Below, in pieces: positions 35,197 to 45,831 of a DNA stretch of 64,000 nt (positions are counted from its first letter, which is position 1; the number at the start of each line of letters is the position of its first letter). Below the pieces are notes generated by a model that worked only from the letters and a program-made list of their open reading frames with translations, was not told where the DNA came from and ran no database searches. Source of the stretch: CADEER01 sp965216585. Lineage in GTDB: Bacteria; Desulfobacterota; Binatia; HRBIN30; CADEER01. The position numbers were made by a program, and so were the translations under genes. The stretch spans positions 3,534,001-3,598,000 of the forward strand of contig CBDCGC010000003.1 in the NCBI GenBank assembly GCA_965216585.1, in the 5' to 3' direction.

Positions 35197-36102
35197 CTAC
35201 TGGTTGGCGGTTGCGGCGCCCGTCATTTCTTCACTCAGCTCCCACAGGCGCTTGGCGTCTTCGTCGTTTTGCGCGTAGCTCTTCGGCCACATCGGTTTCT
35301 TGTCGTAGAAGTATTGGCCGCTGACGCCTTCGACCTCGGGAGACGTGCACAGGTGGATGGCGGTCTCGGCGCCTTTTTCGTTCGACCGTGCGAGCGGGCG
35401 CAGGGCGCGCATCAAGAGCTTGGCCATGACGCCGTTGTTGACGGCGAGATTGGAGCCGACGAAGCCCGGGTGCAGACAATTTGCGGTGACGCCGGTTCCC
35501 TCGAGGCGGCGTGCGAGCTCGCGGTTGAAGAGAATGTTGGCCAGCTTGGACTTGGCGTACACCTTCATCGACAAATAGCGCTTGCTGCTCTGCAGATCGT
35601 CGAAGTCTAGCCGGCCGCCCGAATAGGCATGAGCGCCCGAGGCGACGCTGACGATGCGCGCCGGCGCCGATTCGATGAGGCGCGGCAGCAGCAGGTTGGT
35701 GAGGGAAAAGTAGGCGAGGTGGTTGACGGCGAAGGTCATTTCGAAACCGTCGGCGCTTTCCTCGCGGCCGAGCATGACGACGCCGGCGTTGTTGAGCAGG
35801 ATGTGCAGCGGCCGACCGCTGTCGAGAAACTCCTCGGCGACACGCCGGATCGAGACCAGGGAGGAAAGGTCGGCGAGGAGAATGTCGATGTCGCTGTTGT
35901 CGGTTTCAGAGGCGATCTCGGCGGCCACCCGTTGCGCTTTCTCTCTGTTGCGAGCGATCAAGACCATCGTCGTCCCGCACGCGGCAATGGCGGAGGCGGC
36001 GGCCTTGCCGATGCCACTGGTCGCCCCGGTGACGATGCAGGTCTTGCCGCTCAGGTCGGGACGCTGGTTCGCTTGGCCGTGCATGTTCATTGCGTCCGGC
36101 AT
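35197..36102 (-). CDS. Short-chain dehydrogenase (retinol-dehydrogenase-like)
   Basis: 301 residues. TGATSGIGKAAASAIA and VLIARNREKA give an NADP-type cofactor site, LNNAGVVML the structural Asn, VSVASGAHAY the Ser and YAKSKLANI the Tyr-Lys pair. The C-terminal GQYFYDKKPMWPKSYAQNDE block is typical of the long retinol-dehydrogenase/protochlorophyllide-reductase-like SDR group. Substrate unknown. Same strand as the glycan genes, but no evident link. Confidence 0.87.
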   Translation of the reverse strand: MPDAMNMHGQANQRPDLSGKTCIVTGATSGIGKAAASAIAACGTTMVLIARNREKAQRVAAEIASETDNSDIDILLADLSSLVSIRRVAEEFLDSGRPLHILLNNAGVVMLGREESADGFEMTFAVNHLAYFSLTNLLLPRLIESAPARIVSVASGAHAYSGGRLDFDDLQSSKRYLSMKVYAKSKLANILFNRELARRLEGTGVTANCLHPGFVGSNLAVNNGVMAKLLMRALRPLARSNEKGAETAIHLCTSPEVEGVSGQYFYDKKPMWPKSYAQNDEDAKRLWELSEEMTGAATANQ

Positions 36103-36168
36103 CTACACCCCATTGTCAAGGCGAGTCCGGCGCCGAACGGCAGCCTTCGATCGGTGGTGCGTTTGCTG

Positions 36169-37500
36169 TCAGGATCTTGGAACGGCCAGCGGCCCGGAGG
36201 GATACGGCCAGATTCGCCCCAGGCCGAAGACGGCGCGCACGCCAATCCAGACGACGACGACGATCCAGACGTCGCGCAGGTCGCTGCCGGCGGAGTTTTC
36301 GAGCAGGAACAGTGCGGACATTCCGAGGCCGGAGGCGAGCAGCATGGCGTTGCGCAGAAAGCGGTAGTCGCCGCTTCCCCAGTGAATGCCGTCGGTGGCG
36401 AAGGAGACTGCGTTGATGGGTTGGGCGCAGGCGGCGAGCCACCATGCGGCGCGAAAGGCTTCGCTCGGCGCCGCGCCGAGCAAGGCCTGAGCGACGACTG
36501 TGGTCGAAGCGAGCATCGCCAATGTCGTCGCGGCGCCGGTGGCGACCGCCCAGGCGCAGGCGAGGAAGGCGACGCGCAGAGCGGTCGTGCGATCGCCGCG
36601 TCCGGCGAAATAGCCGACCAGGCTCTGCGCCGTCGAGGCGTAGGCGTCGAGCAGGAAGGCGGTGAAGATCCACATCTGGCGGATGGCCTGGTGGGTGGCA
36701 CCGTCTTGTACGGAAATCAGATTGGCGACGCGCGTCGTGTGCATGAGGAACAAGAGCAGCATGCCGGTGCGCACGAAAAGGTCGCGGCCGATGGCGAACA
36801 ACCTCAGCGGCTGGTCTGGCGAAATCGGCGGCACGATTCCATGCCGCCCGTGAAAGAGGGCCAGGCCGGCCGCCGTGGCGACGACCTGGCTGAGGACCGA
36901 GGCCCAGGCGGCGCCGGCGATTCCGAAGGCGGGAATCGGTCCAGCGCCGTGGATGACCATCGCGTCGAGGGCGATGTTGAGAAGGTTGGCGCCAGCGGCA
37001 ATGTACAGTGGCGTGCGCATGTCCTGCAGGCCGCGGAAGGCGCCGAGCACGGCGTGGCCGGCGAGGATGGCGGGACCGCCGAGCAGCCGGATGCGCAGGT
37101 AGGTGACCGATGCTTCGCGCGCCGCCCCGCTGGCGCCGAAGAGCGAGCAGAGCTCGTCGGCGATCGGCAAGAGGGCGAGCGCCAGGAGGGCGCCGAGCAC
37201 GACGGCTAGTGAAAGTGCCGTGCCGGCGGCCCCGGCGATGGCGTCGCAATCGCTCTCTCCGGTGGCGCGGGCGACTTCGGTCTGCGTGCCGATGGCGAGG
37301 AAGTTGAAAACCCAGAAGACTCCCGTCAGCAACGACGTGGCGACACCGAGCCCGGCCAGCGCCGGGCTTCCCAGCCTGGCGACGAAGGCGGTGTCGACGA
37401 GTCCGGTGAGCGGCTCGGCGATCAGCGAAACCAGCACCGGTAGGGAGAGCCGGACGAAGGTCCGGTGTGGTTGACTCGTAAATGGATGCGGCGTCGTCAC
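36169..37500 (-). CDS. MATE family efflux transporter
   Basis: 443 residues with about 12 membrane helices and the MATE start FVRLSLPVLVSLIAEPLTGLVDTAFVARLG. The DinF-like branch is suggested by the pattern LAGLGVATSLLTGVFWVFNF. It exports organic cations or similar compounds against Na+ or H+. GTG 37500 overlaps the stop of the histidine phosphatase gene (37497-37499), so the genes are coupled; the frame itself is open to 37527. Confidence 0.9.
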   Translation of the reverse strand: MTTPHPFTSQPHRTFVRLSLPVLVSLIAEPLTGLVDTAFVARLGSPALAGLGVATSLLTGVFWVFNFLAIGTQTEVARATGESDCDAIAGAAGTALSLAVVLGALLALALLPIADELCSLFGASGAAREASVTYLRIRLLGGPAILAGHAVLGAFRGLQDMRTPLYIAAGANLLNIALDAMVIHGAGPIPAFGIAGAAWASVLSQVVATAAGLALFHGRHGIVPPISPDQPLRLFAIGRDLFVRTGMLLLFLMHTTRVANLISVQDGATHQAIRQMWIFTAFLLDAYASTAQSLVGYFAGRGDRTTALRVAFLACAWAVATGAATTLAMLASTTVVAQALLGAAPSEAFRAAWWLAACAQPINAVSFATDGIHWGSGDYRFLRNAMLLASGLGMSALFLLENSAGSDLRDVWIVVVVWIGVRAVFGLGRIWPYPSGPLAVPRS

Positions 37501-38126
37501 GCCGGGGTGAGCAGCTCGTCCGTCCACCCCTCGAGGTGAGCGGTGTCGTTCAACACCAACAAGCGCGCTGTTCGATCTCCGTCGAGCGTCAGGCGGGAGA
37601 TCGACGTGTTCATGACGAACAACCCGGCCAGCGCCGTGATCGGTATTCCGGCCAGGCCGGCGATGGCGGCGCGGATGGTGCCGCCGTGCGTGACCAGAAC
37701 GACTCGGCGATCTTCGTGTCGCCGGGCGATCTCGCGCGCCGCGCCGCTGATCCTCTCGGCCATCGCGTCGTACGACTCGCCGCCCGGAAACGGTATGCGA
37801 TGCCAGTCGGCGGCGAAGAGCTCCGGGTGGTGGTCCTGCAATTCGGCCTTGCTCATGCCGAGCGCGGTGCCGACATCGATCTCGCGCAAGTCGTCACGGC
37901 GCGCCAATTCGACGCCGAGCGCGTCGGCGATGGGTTGCGCAGTTTGCACGGCGCGCCGCAGATCCGAGGTGTAGACTGCGACGACATCGCTGTCGCGCAT
38001 TCTGCCGGCGATGCGCTGCGCCTGCCGGCGGCCGAGTGCGTCGAGCTCGGTGTCGGAATGTCCCTGGAAGCGCTTGGCGGCGTTTTGTGCCGTCCGCGCA
38101 TGGCGGATGAAGATGAGCTCGACCAT
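37497..38126 (-). CDS. Histidine phosphatase family protein
   Basis: 209 residues of the phosphoglycerate mutase-like superfamily. The phospho-His site reads LIFIRHARTAQN (RHA in place of the usual RHG), with SDTELDALGRRQAQRIA, VYTSDLRRAVQTAQPIA, the acidic LREIDVGTALG and the second catalytic His in VVLVTHGGTIRA. Substrate unclear (alpha-ribazole phosphate, phosphoglycerate or a broad phosphatase). It lies five bases after the S4 gene and overlaps the MATE start. Confidence 0.88.
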   Translation of the reverse strand: MVELIFIRHARTAQNAAKRFQGHSDTELDALGRRQAQRIAGRMRDSDVVAVYTSDLRRAVQTAQPIADALGVELARRDDLREIDVGTALGMSKAELQDHHPELFAADWHRIPFPGGESYDAMAERISGAAREIARRHEDRRVVLVTHGGTIRAAIAGLAGIPITALAGLFVMNTSISRLTLDGDRTARLLVLNDTAHLEGWTDELLTPA

Positions 38127-38130
38127 CGGG

Positions 38131-38511
38131 TCAGCCGCGCTTCATGCGTTGCAGTTGGCGGCGTTCCCTCTTGCTCGGGCGCCGCGCGTGGGGCTCTGCG
38201 GCTTCGGCGCGGTCAGTAGCTGCCTGGCGCGGTGGCGGCGGTGGTGTGAGGTCGTCGTAGAGCGCCTGCGCGACGCTCGCCGGCCCGCGCCGTTCGGCGA
38301 TGGCGACGATGCGCCACCGCTTTTCGAACGAGCCGGCCTGGAACGACACGACATCCCCGGCGCGCACGGTTTTGTGAGGCTTGGCTCCGGCGTCGTTGAC
38401 GCTCACCTTGCCACCGCCACAGGCCTGGGTTGCCAGCGAGCGCGTGCGAAAGGCGCGGGCGGCCCACAGCCAGCGGTCGAGGCGGGTCGAGTCGTCTGCG
38501 GCCTTGGCCAT
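38131..38511 (-). CDS. S4-domain RNA-binding protein (Hsp15-like)
   Basis: 126 residues: an S4 domain (TRLDRWLWAARAFRTRSLATQACGGG in part, then GKVSVNDAGAKPHKTVRAGDVV) and a basic tail rich in Arg. This resembles Hsp15, which rescues 50S subunits carrying peptidyl-tRNA after heat stress. First gene of the S4-phosphatase-MATE set. Confidence 0.85.
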   Translation of the reverse strand: MAKAADDSTRLDRWLWAARAFRTRSLATQACGGGKVSVNDAGAKPHKTVRAGDVVSFQAGSFEKRWRIVAIAERRGPASVAQALYDDLTPPPPPRQAATDRAEAAEPHARRPSKRERRQLQRMKRG

Positions 38512-38578
38512 GTCTCAAACCCACGCGAAAGGCGGCCGGAAATCAATCACGGCGTTGGTTGCCGCGCCGCGCGACGGC

Positions 38579-38616
38579 GGTGGAAGGGAGGCCGGAGGGG
38601 GGGCCTCCCTTCCACC
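38579..38616. repeat. Perfect 15-bp inverted repeat
   Basis: Arms 38579-38593 and 38602-38616 pair perfectly over 15 bases around an eight-base purine loop. No T tract follows on either strand. It lies between the S4 gene and the small membrane protein gene and may be a Rho-assisted terminator or an mRNA-stabilising stem. Confidence 0.6.
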
Positions 38617-38629
38617 TGGGGCTGGCCGC

Positions 38630-38833
38630 TCACTTCATTGGGGGGGAAGCGGCCGGGGAAGGTTTTGGTTCGATTGTCCTTTCGACTGTCTGGGCGACGT
38701 CCTCGTAGGCGACCGCCACCGCGACGACGAGGGCGGCGATGACGACGGCGGCGTACACTGTGCTTGCGAGCAGCATCTTGAAGCCCATGAAAAGCTCTGG
38801 CGAAATGGCATCACTGGGATAGGGTAGAAACAT
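38630..38833 (-). CDS. Small single-helix membrane protein
   Basis: 67 residues with one membrane helix (STVYAAVVIAALVVAVAVAY) and a Pro-rich charged tail. GAGGTG precedes the ATG at 38833; an internal ATG at 38788 (MGFKMLL) is an alternative start, after which the third codon positions become strongly GC. No family recognised. Confidence 0.55.
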   Translation of the reverse strand: MFLPYPSDAISPELFMGFKMLLASTVYAAVVIAALVVAVAVAYEDVAQTVERTIEPKPSPAASPPMK

Positions 38834-38885
38834 CGTCGCACCTCACTCCGCCGCAGCGGAGGGCTCGATGCTTCGAGCCCTCCGC

Positions 38886-39140
38886 TCAGGCGGCTACGCT
38901 GTGTCTTTCATCGACACTCGCGGTATTGCTCTTGACCTCGGCGCCCTCGAGGAACCATTCCATCGGTCGCCCGGTGTAGCGGGAGATCCGGAAAAGCACC
39001 TCCGTCGAGGGGATTCGGCCGTTCATGTAGTTGTAGATCGCCGAGAGGCTCACTCCGATGTCGTAGGCGAAGGCCTTCGGCTCTTCGGCTACGACCTCTC
39101 TGAGTCGGTCGGCTACCACTCTTGCGTCGAGCTCGGTCAT
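38886..39140 (-). CDS. XRE-type helix-turn-helix regulator
   Basis: 84 residues. AFAYDIGVSLSAIYNYMNGRIPSTEVLFRI forms the helix-turn-helix (part quoted), followed by a tail beginning GRPMEWFLEG. ATG 39140 has GGAGG eight bases upstream and is preferred to ATG 39155. Likely a small repressor; a 17-bp palindrome at 39525-39541 is a candidate target. Confidence 0.75.
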   Translation of the reverse strand: MTELDARVVADRLREVVAEEPKAFAYDIGVSLSAIYNYMNGRIPSTEVLFRISRYTGRPMEWFLEGAEVKSNTASVDERHSVAA

Positions 39141-39180
39141 TCTCAGGTCCTCCATCCTTTTTTCGCTTTCTCTCGTTGTG

Positions 39181-39235
39181 GGTGACCGCCGGCCGGGTCG
39201 GTCACCGGTTGTGCCTGTGCCCGCGAAGCACAGGC
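39181..39235. other. Two adjacent stem-loops
   Basis: GGTGACCG/CGGTCACC (39181-39188 with 39199-39206) and GCCTGTGC/GCACAGGC (39213-39220 with 39228-39235) form eight-pair stems directly beside the terminator at 39241-39276. With it they make a three-hairpin string that could be the 3' end of an RNA or part of the XRE gene leader. Confidence 0.4.
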
Positions 39236-39240
39236 GAAAA

Positions 39241-39276
39241 AAAAAGGGCCGCCGGATGAATCCGGCGGCCCTTTTT
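39241..39276. terminator. Bidirectional intrinsic terminator
   Basis: A 16-pair stem (AAAAAGGGCCGCCGGA with its complement) around a TGAA loop. On the minus strand it is followed by a run of nine U residues (the A tract begins at 39237), so it ends the 39303-39461 transcript; on the plus strand it is followed by CTCC after five Us. Confidence 0.85.
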
Positions 39277-39302
39277 CTCCTCGTATCGAGAGAGGAAGTT
39301 GC

Positions 39303-39461
39303 TCAGGAGCTACCTCCTCTGAAGGGACCGCCAGACAGTCTCACCGGACGAATCTTCGTGCAGACGAACGTCGACGCGAGATTCGGGCGATGCATCGCCG
39401 GCTTGCACCACACACTGGCCTGCGCCGCGGCGTGGTTCTTGGAATCGCTGAGGGTCCACAT
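39303..39461 (-). CDS. Small conserved-looking protein, 52 residues
   Basis: Opens MWTLSDSKNHAAAQASVW and contains two Cys and a basic Pro/Gly-rich end. GGAG lies eight bases before the ATG, third codon positions are strongly GC, and a strong intrinsic terminator follows 27 bases after the stop, so it is probably a real transcript unit. No family recognised. Confidence 0.55.
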   Translation of the reverse strand: MWTLSDSKNHAAAQASVWCKPAMHRPNLASTFVCTKIRPVRLSGGPFRGGSS

Positions 39462-39524
39462 GGGTTTTGCTCCGAAAAGTTCCTTGCTTCGTGTTGCAGA
39501 CGTTCTAGCTCCATTTTTCCCGCC

Positions 39525-39541
39525 AATGCAAGCCTTGCATT
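39525..39541. promoter_or_regulatory. 17-bp palindrome, candidate operator
   Basis: AATGCAAG-C-CTTGCATT, perfect eight-base arms around one base. It overlaps the possible -35 element (TTGCAT) of the 52-residue gene and lies 120 bases upstream of ddl. Its size fits a dimeric XRE-type repressor. Confidence 0.5.
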
Positions 39542-39659
39542 CACACGAGTGTGGAATTCGCTTGCCGATGCGGAGCTGTAGAGTGCCCGCGGAGGGTCGC
39601 CAAGAGCCTTGATTTGTGGGAGAAACGGGCGTGTAGGGCCGACTAGGCGAGGGGCTGAG

Positions 39660-40721
39660 TTGAAGAAGAGAACAAAGGTCGGATTGCTCTACGGCGGTCG
39701 TTCGGGCGAGCATGAGGTGTCAGTGCGCTCGGCCCGCTCGGTGGCGGCGGCAGTCGACCGCGAGGCTCATGAAATCGTCGTCATCGGTGTCGAACGCAGC
39801 GGCGTTTGGCGAGTCGTTGGCAGCGAGAGCTTCCCGGCTGCGGAAAGGGTCTCTGCGGATCTCGGCGCAGCGGTCGCGTTGGCACATGGCGGACACCTGT
39901 TGAACATCGACACGGGTCGGGAAATAGCGCATCTGGATGTGGTTTTTCCGGTCCTTCACGGACCCTATGGCGAGGATGGAACGGTCCAGGGAATGTGCGA
40001 GGTGCTCGGCCTGCCGTGCGTCGGTGCCGGCGTCCTCGGTTCCGCCATCGGCATGGACAAGGACGTGCACAAGCGTCTGCTGCGCGATGCCGGTCTGCCG
40101 ATCGTTCCTTTCGAGGTGGTTCGCGCCGACGAGTGGAACGGTACGCCTGACGCAGTGCGCCAGCGCCTGCGCGGTCTCGGGCCGACTCTCTTCGTCAAGC
40201 CTGCCAATCTGGGATCGTCGGTGGGTATCTCCCGCGTTGGCGCCAGCGGCGAGCTCGATCCAGCCTTGCGCCTTGCCTTCGAATACGATCGCAAGGCGGT
40301 GATCGAGAAAGCGGTCGATGCGCGCGAGATCGAGTGTGCAGTTCTAGGCAATGACGAGCCGCGGGTATCGGTAGCGGGCGAGATCGCGCCCGGCGAGGAG
40401 TTCTATTCCTACGAAGACAAGTACGCCGCCGGCAGCACGGCCGAGTTGCTCATCCCGGCGCCGCTCGAGCAGGCGCTGCAAGAGCGCATTCGCGCCATGG
40501 CGCTGCGGGTGTACGAAGTGCTCGAATTGCGCGGCATGGCGCGTGTCGATTTTTTCGTCGAACGCGAAAGTGGCGAGATTCTCGTCAACGAGCCAAACAC
40601 GGTCCCGGGGTTCACTTCGATCAGCATGTACCCCAAGCTGTGGGAAGCGTCCGGGCTTCCCTATCCAGCGCTGATCTCAGAATTGATCCGCCTGGCCCTC
40701 GAGTCGTCCGCCAGTCGATGA
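39660..40721 (+). CDS. ddl: D-alanine--D-alanine ligase
   Basis: An ATP-grasp enzyme that makes the D-Ala-D-Ala dipeptide of peptidoglycan. KVGLLYGGRSGEHEVSVRSA is the N-terminal signature; VFPVLHGPYGEDGTVQG, FVKPANLGSSVGISRV and RVDFFVERESGEILVNEPNTVPGF complete the site. TTG 39660 behind GAGGGG gives 353 residues, the family length; an upstream in-frame start at 39609 lacks homology. Confidence 0.94.
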   Translation: MKKRTKVGLLYGGRSGEHEVSVRSARSVAAAVDREAHEIVVIGVERSGVWRVVGSESFPAAERVSADLGAAVALAHGGHLLNIDTGREIAHLDVVFPVLHGPYGEDGTVQGMCEVLGLPCVGAGVLGSAIGMDKDVHKRLLRDAGLPIVPFEVVRADEWNGTPDAVRQRLRGLGPTLFVKPANLGSSVGISRVGASGELDPALRLAFEYDRKAVIEKAVDAREIECAVLGNDEPRVSVAGEIAPGEEFYSYEDKYAAGSTAELLIPAPLEQALQERIRAMALRVYEVLELRGMARVDFFVERESGEILVNEPNTVPGFTSISMYPKLWEASGLPYPALISELIRLALESSASR

Positions 40722-40733
40722 CCGACTGAGGGG

Positions 40734-40770
40734 AGGAGTCCCCTCGGACTCCTACGATCTCTTGCGGGCC
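40734..40770 (+). repeat. Hairpin repeat, copy 1
   Basis: A 37-base unit starting with the six-pair hairpin AGGAGT-cccctcgg-ACTCCT (40734-40753) and ending CTTGCGGGCC. It matches 40842-40878 at 30 of 37 bases, with one compensatory base-pair change in the stem. Confidence 0.7.
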
Positions 40771-40841
40771 CATCAAAAAAGGACGCTGTGGTAGCGCCCG
40801 CGAAATTTGGGGCGCGCGACGAAGCAGTGGTGTCGGAGAGA

Positions 40842-40878
40842 AGGGGTCCCCTCGAACCCCTACGCTCCTTTGCGGGCT
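40842..40878 (+). repeat. Hairpin repeat, copy 2
   Basis: Hairpin AGGGGT-cccctcga-ACCCCT (40842-40861), then TTTGCGGGCT. Relative to copy 1 an A-T pair in the stem has become G-C, which preserves the structure. The 3' end just touches the stop of the 40877-41173 gene. Confidence 0.7.
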
Positions 40879-41173
40879 AAATCTGGCCGAGAGTGCGGTA
40901 GGTCGCTTCTTCGTCGAACGGCTTCCAGCCGAAGATGTTGCGCAGGTGCTCGCGCGAGATGATGTACTGGATCGGCCGTCCGATGAGCCATTCCGCCGTG
41001 TAGCCGATGGGATGAATCGCGTAGTAGGCAAGACGAAGAGGATGCAGGACGCCGTCGTCGTAGCGATCTTCGATGTAGCGGTCCTGCATGTCGTCGTGGG
41101 CCAGCGCCGTGCCGGCGCCGAGGCACAAGGACATGGACAGAGCGATTCCGATTGCCACCATCAACTTCTTCAT
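40877..41173 (-). CDS. Small exported protein, unknown function
   Basis: 98 residues with a signal peptide (MKKLMVAIGIALSMSLCLGA through GTALA) and a mature part of about 73 residues: an acidic Tyr-rich start (DRYIEDRYDDG), then LRLAYYAIHPIGYTAEWLIG and EHLRNIFGWKPFDEE. Good Shine-Dalgarno sequence AGGAGAG. Probably a periplasmic or outer-membrane-associated protein; I do not recognise the family with certainty. Confidence 0.7.
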   Translation of the reverse strand: MKKLMVAIGIALSMSLCLGAGTALAHDDMQDRYIEDRYDDGVLHPLRLAYYAIHPIGYTAEWLIGRPIQYIISREHLRNIFGWKPFDEEATYRTLGQI

Positions 41174-41276
41174 AGCTTCTCTCCTGGCTCGTGTGTTTCC
41201 AGCTCATGCGAGCTTACCCGTCACCCGGGTCACTGACAACGTCGAAATTGCAAAAAATCGCCCATCGTAGCGGCAG

Positions 41277-42098
41277 CTAGCTCGCATTATCGTCGTTGTA
41301 GCCGATGAGCGAGATTTGTCTGCCGGCGGTGCCGCCGGAGCGCCGATGCGAGAAGAAGTCGGTGTCGTTGCAGGCCGTGCAGCCGCCGACGGTGTGAACG
41401 GCGTCGGCGGCGACGCCGCGGCGCAGCAGAATCTCGCGATTCGCCTGGCGCAAGTCGAGCTGGCCGCGCGAGGTGGCGGGTCGCCAAGCATTCGGCATGG
41501 CACCCCACGCGTCGATGAGTCGCTGGCCGATTTCGCAGTCGACTTCGTAGCAGCAGCCATCGATCGCCGGGCCGAGGGCGACCTGCCACTCGCCGGCGTC
41601 GATGCCCAGCGTCGTCTGCCCGACTTCGAGGCCGCGCGCCGCGATGCCGGCGACCGTGCCGCGCCAGCCGGCGTGCAGCGCCATGACGGTGCGGCGGCTC
41701 GGCGCCACCAGCAGGATGGGCACGCAGTCCGCCGTCGATATGGCCAGAGCAACACCGGCGGCGCGAGTCACCAGGCCGTCGGCGGTGCCGGCGGTGGAGA
41801 TCGGTCGCGCCGGGGCCGTGTGAACTTCGAGGATGTCGGCGCCGTGAACCTGATCGACGCGAGCGACGCTCATCGGAGCGAGCGAGTCGCAGAGGGTGCG
41901 CCAGTTGCGATCGACGGTCGCCGGATCGTCGCCGACTTTGTACGACAGATTCAGCGCTGCCAGGTTGCCGCGACTGTGGCCGCCGGCGCGGCCGTAGAAG
42001 CCGTGTCGCAGCCCCGCGATCGATCGCCAGGCGCCGGCGCGCAGTGCCGGGGGTTGGCTGCGCTCAGGATTCGGATTCGCCGTCGCGCGGGCCAAGAA
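41277..42098 (-). CDS. pgeF: Peptidoglycan editing factor / purine nucleoside phosphorylase (PgeF)
   Basis: A laccase-domain (YfiH) protein. Core motifs: LRHGFYGRAGGHSRGNLAALNLS, DQVHGADIL, STADCVPIL, MALHAGWRGTVAGI, GPAIDGCCYEVD and the closing DTDFFSHRRSGGTAGRQ; His and Cys zinc ligands are all present. Relatives remove wrong peptide residues from the peptidoglycan precursor or cleave purine nucleosides. The frame is open to 42155, but that N-terminus overlaps the 42064-42312 gene; TTG 42098 is my estimate of the start and is uncertain. Confidence 0.85.
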   Translation of the reverse strand, partial: FLARATANPNPERSQPPALRAGAWRSIAGLRHGFYGRAGGHSRGNLAALNLSYKVGDDPATVDRNWRTLCDSLAPMSVARVDQVHGADILEVHTAPARPISTAGTADGLVTRAAGVALAISTADCVPILLVAPSRRTVMALHAGWRGTVAGIAARGLEVGQTTLGIDAGEWQVALGPAIDGCCYEVDCEIGQRLIDAWGAMPNAWRPATSRGQLDLRQANREILLRRGVAADAVHTVGGCTACNDTDFFSHRRSGGTAGRQISLIGYNDDNAS

Positions 42099-42312
42099 CC
42101 CGATCCGCCGGGGCGACGCCGGCAAACGGCTCGCCCTTTGGTCCGGTGCGCACACCGCCGTGCCGGGCGACGGTGCGCAGGGTGTTGGGGTTGACCCACG
42201 ATACGCCCTGCACGCACGGCTTGGCCTGGCCGTCGTCGTCGATCTGCTCGTAGCTGGGGTAGCCAGTGCGCGAAAAGTTGGAGACCATCCGTTTCGCCAT
42301 TCGTGCGACCAT
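42064..42312 (-). CDS. Small hypothetical protein upstream of pgeF
   Basis: About 82 residues containing MAKRMVSNFSRTGYPSYEQI, a Trp in GVSWVNPNTL and a Gly/Pro-rich, acidic end. No family recognised. Codon third positions are strongly GC throughout and the neighbouring pgeF frame has no homology here, so this frame is the likely coding one. Start ATG 42312 or 42300. It overlaps the start of pgeF. Confidence 0.55.
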   Translation of the reverse strand: MVARMAKRMVSNFSRTGYPSYEQIDDDGQAKPCVQGVSWVNPNTLRTVARHGGVRTGPKGEPFAGVAPADRVLGPRDGESES

Positions 42313-42481
42313 AGCGCAAGTGGCCGGCCAAGAAAATCCCCGATCGGTGAGGCTCCGCGCCGCTATCAATTGAAGTGGCATCGGGCGGCTGCTATGCAAC
42401 GCGGGCTGCGCCAGGCGGCATCGGCGCGCAGATTCGCGACGGCAGGGCAGGGCTGTGTTCTCCCGGCCAGGGATCTTGCCA

Positions 42482-45283
<2,802 letters not shown>

Positions 45284-45285
45284 CG

Positions 45286-45768
45286 ATGCGCAAGTGGAGC
45301 TTTGCAACCGCAGTGGTCGTCGCGGTCGTCGCGCTCGACCAGCTCACCAAGTGGTGGATTCGCGAATCGGTTCCGCTCTACTCTTCCTTCCCGGTCATCG
45401 AGTCGGTCTTCCACATCACCCACGTGCGCAACCCGGGTGGTGCGTTCAACTTCCTCGCCGGTGCCAACGAGGCGTACCGGTTGCCGTTCTTTCTGCTCAT
45501 GACGGCGGTCGCCATCGTCGCGCTGATCTACTTCCTGCGCGAGATCGCGGTCGAGCAGAAGGTGCTGCTCTTTGCCGTATCCGGCGTTCTCGGCGGTGCG
45601 CTCGGCAATCTCATCGACCGCGCGATGCTCGGCGAGGTCGTCGATTTTCTCGATTTCCACTGGGGCGCGTACCACTGGCCATCGTTCAACGTCGCCGACT
45701 CCTTCATCACCGTCGGCGTCGTCATTTTGCTGGCGCACTCGCTCTTCTGGTCCGAGCCGGCGGAATAG
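45286..45768 (+). CDS. lspA: Lipoprotein signal peptidase
   Basis: A 160-residue aspartic peptidase of the inner membrane that cleaves prolipoproteins before the lipid-modified Cys. Four helices, with the catalytic Asp residues in GNLIDRAMLGEVVDFLDFHW and FNVADSFITVGV. HVRNPGGAFNFL is the conserved first loop. ATG 45286 follows the ileS stop directly; a strong terminator follows the gene. Confidence 0.96.
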   Translation: MRKWSFATAVVVAVVALDQLTKWWIRESVPLYSSFPVIESVFHITHVRNPGGAFNFLAGANEAYRLPFFLLMTAVAIVALIYFLREIAVEQKVLLFAVSGVLGGALGNLIDRAMLGEVVDFLDFHWGAYHWPSFNVADSFITVGVVILLAHSLFWSEPAE

Positions 45769-45776
45769 TGAAAAGA

Positions 45777-45807
45777 AAAGGCCGGCGTTCTTGGAACGCC
45801 GGCCTTT
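45777..45807. terminator. Bidirectional terminator between lspA and glnA
   Basis: A 14-pair stem (AAAGGCCGGCGTTC with its complement) around a TTG loop, with A and T flanks on both sides. It serves both convergent genes. Confidence 0.85.
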
Positions 45808-45831
45808 CGTCGTGCAGAGCGACTCGCGTGC

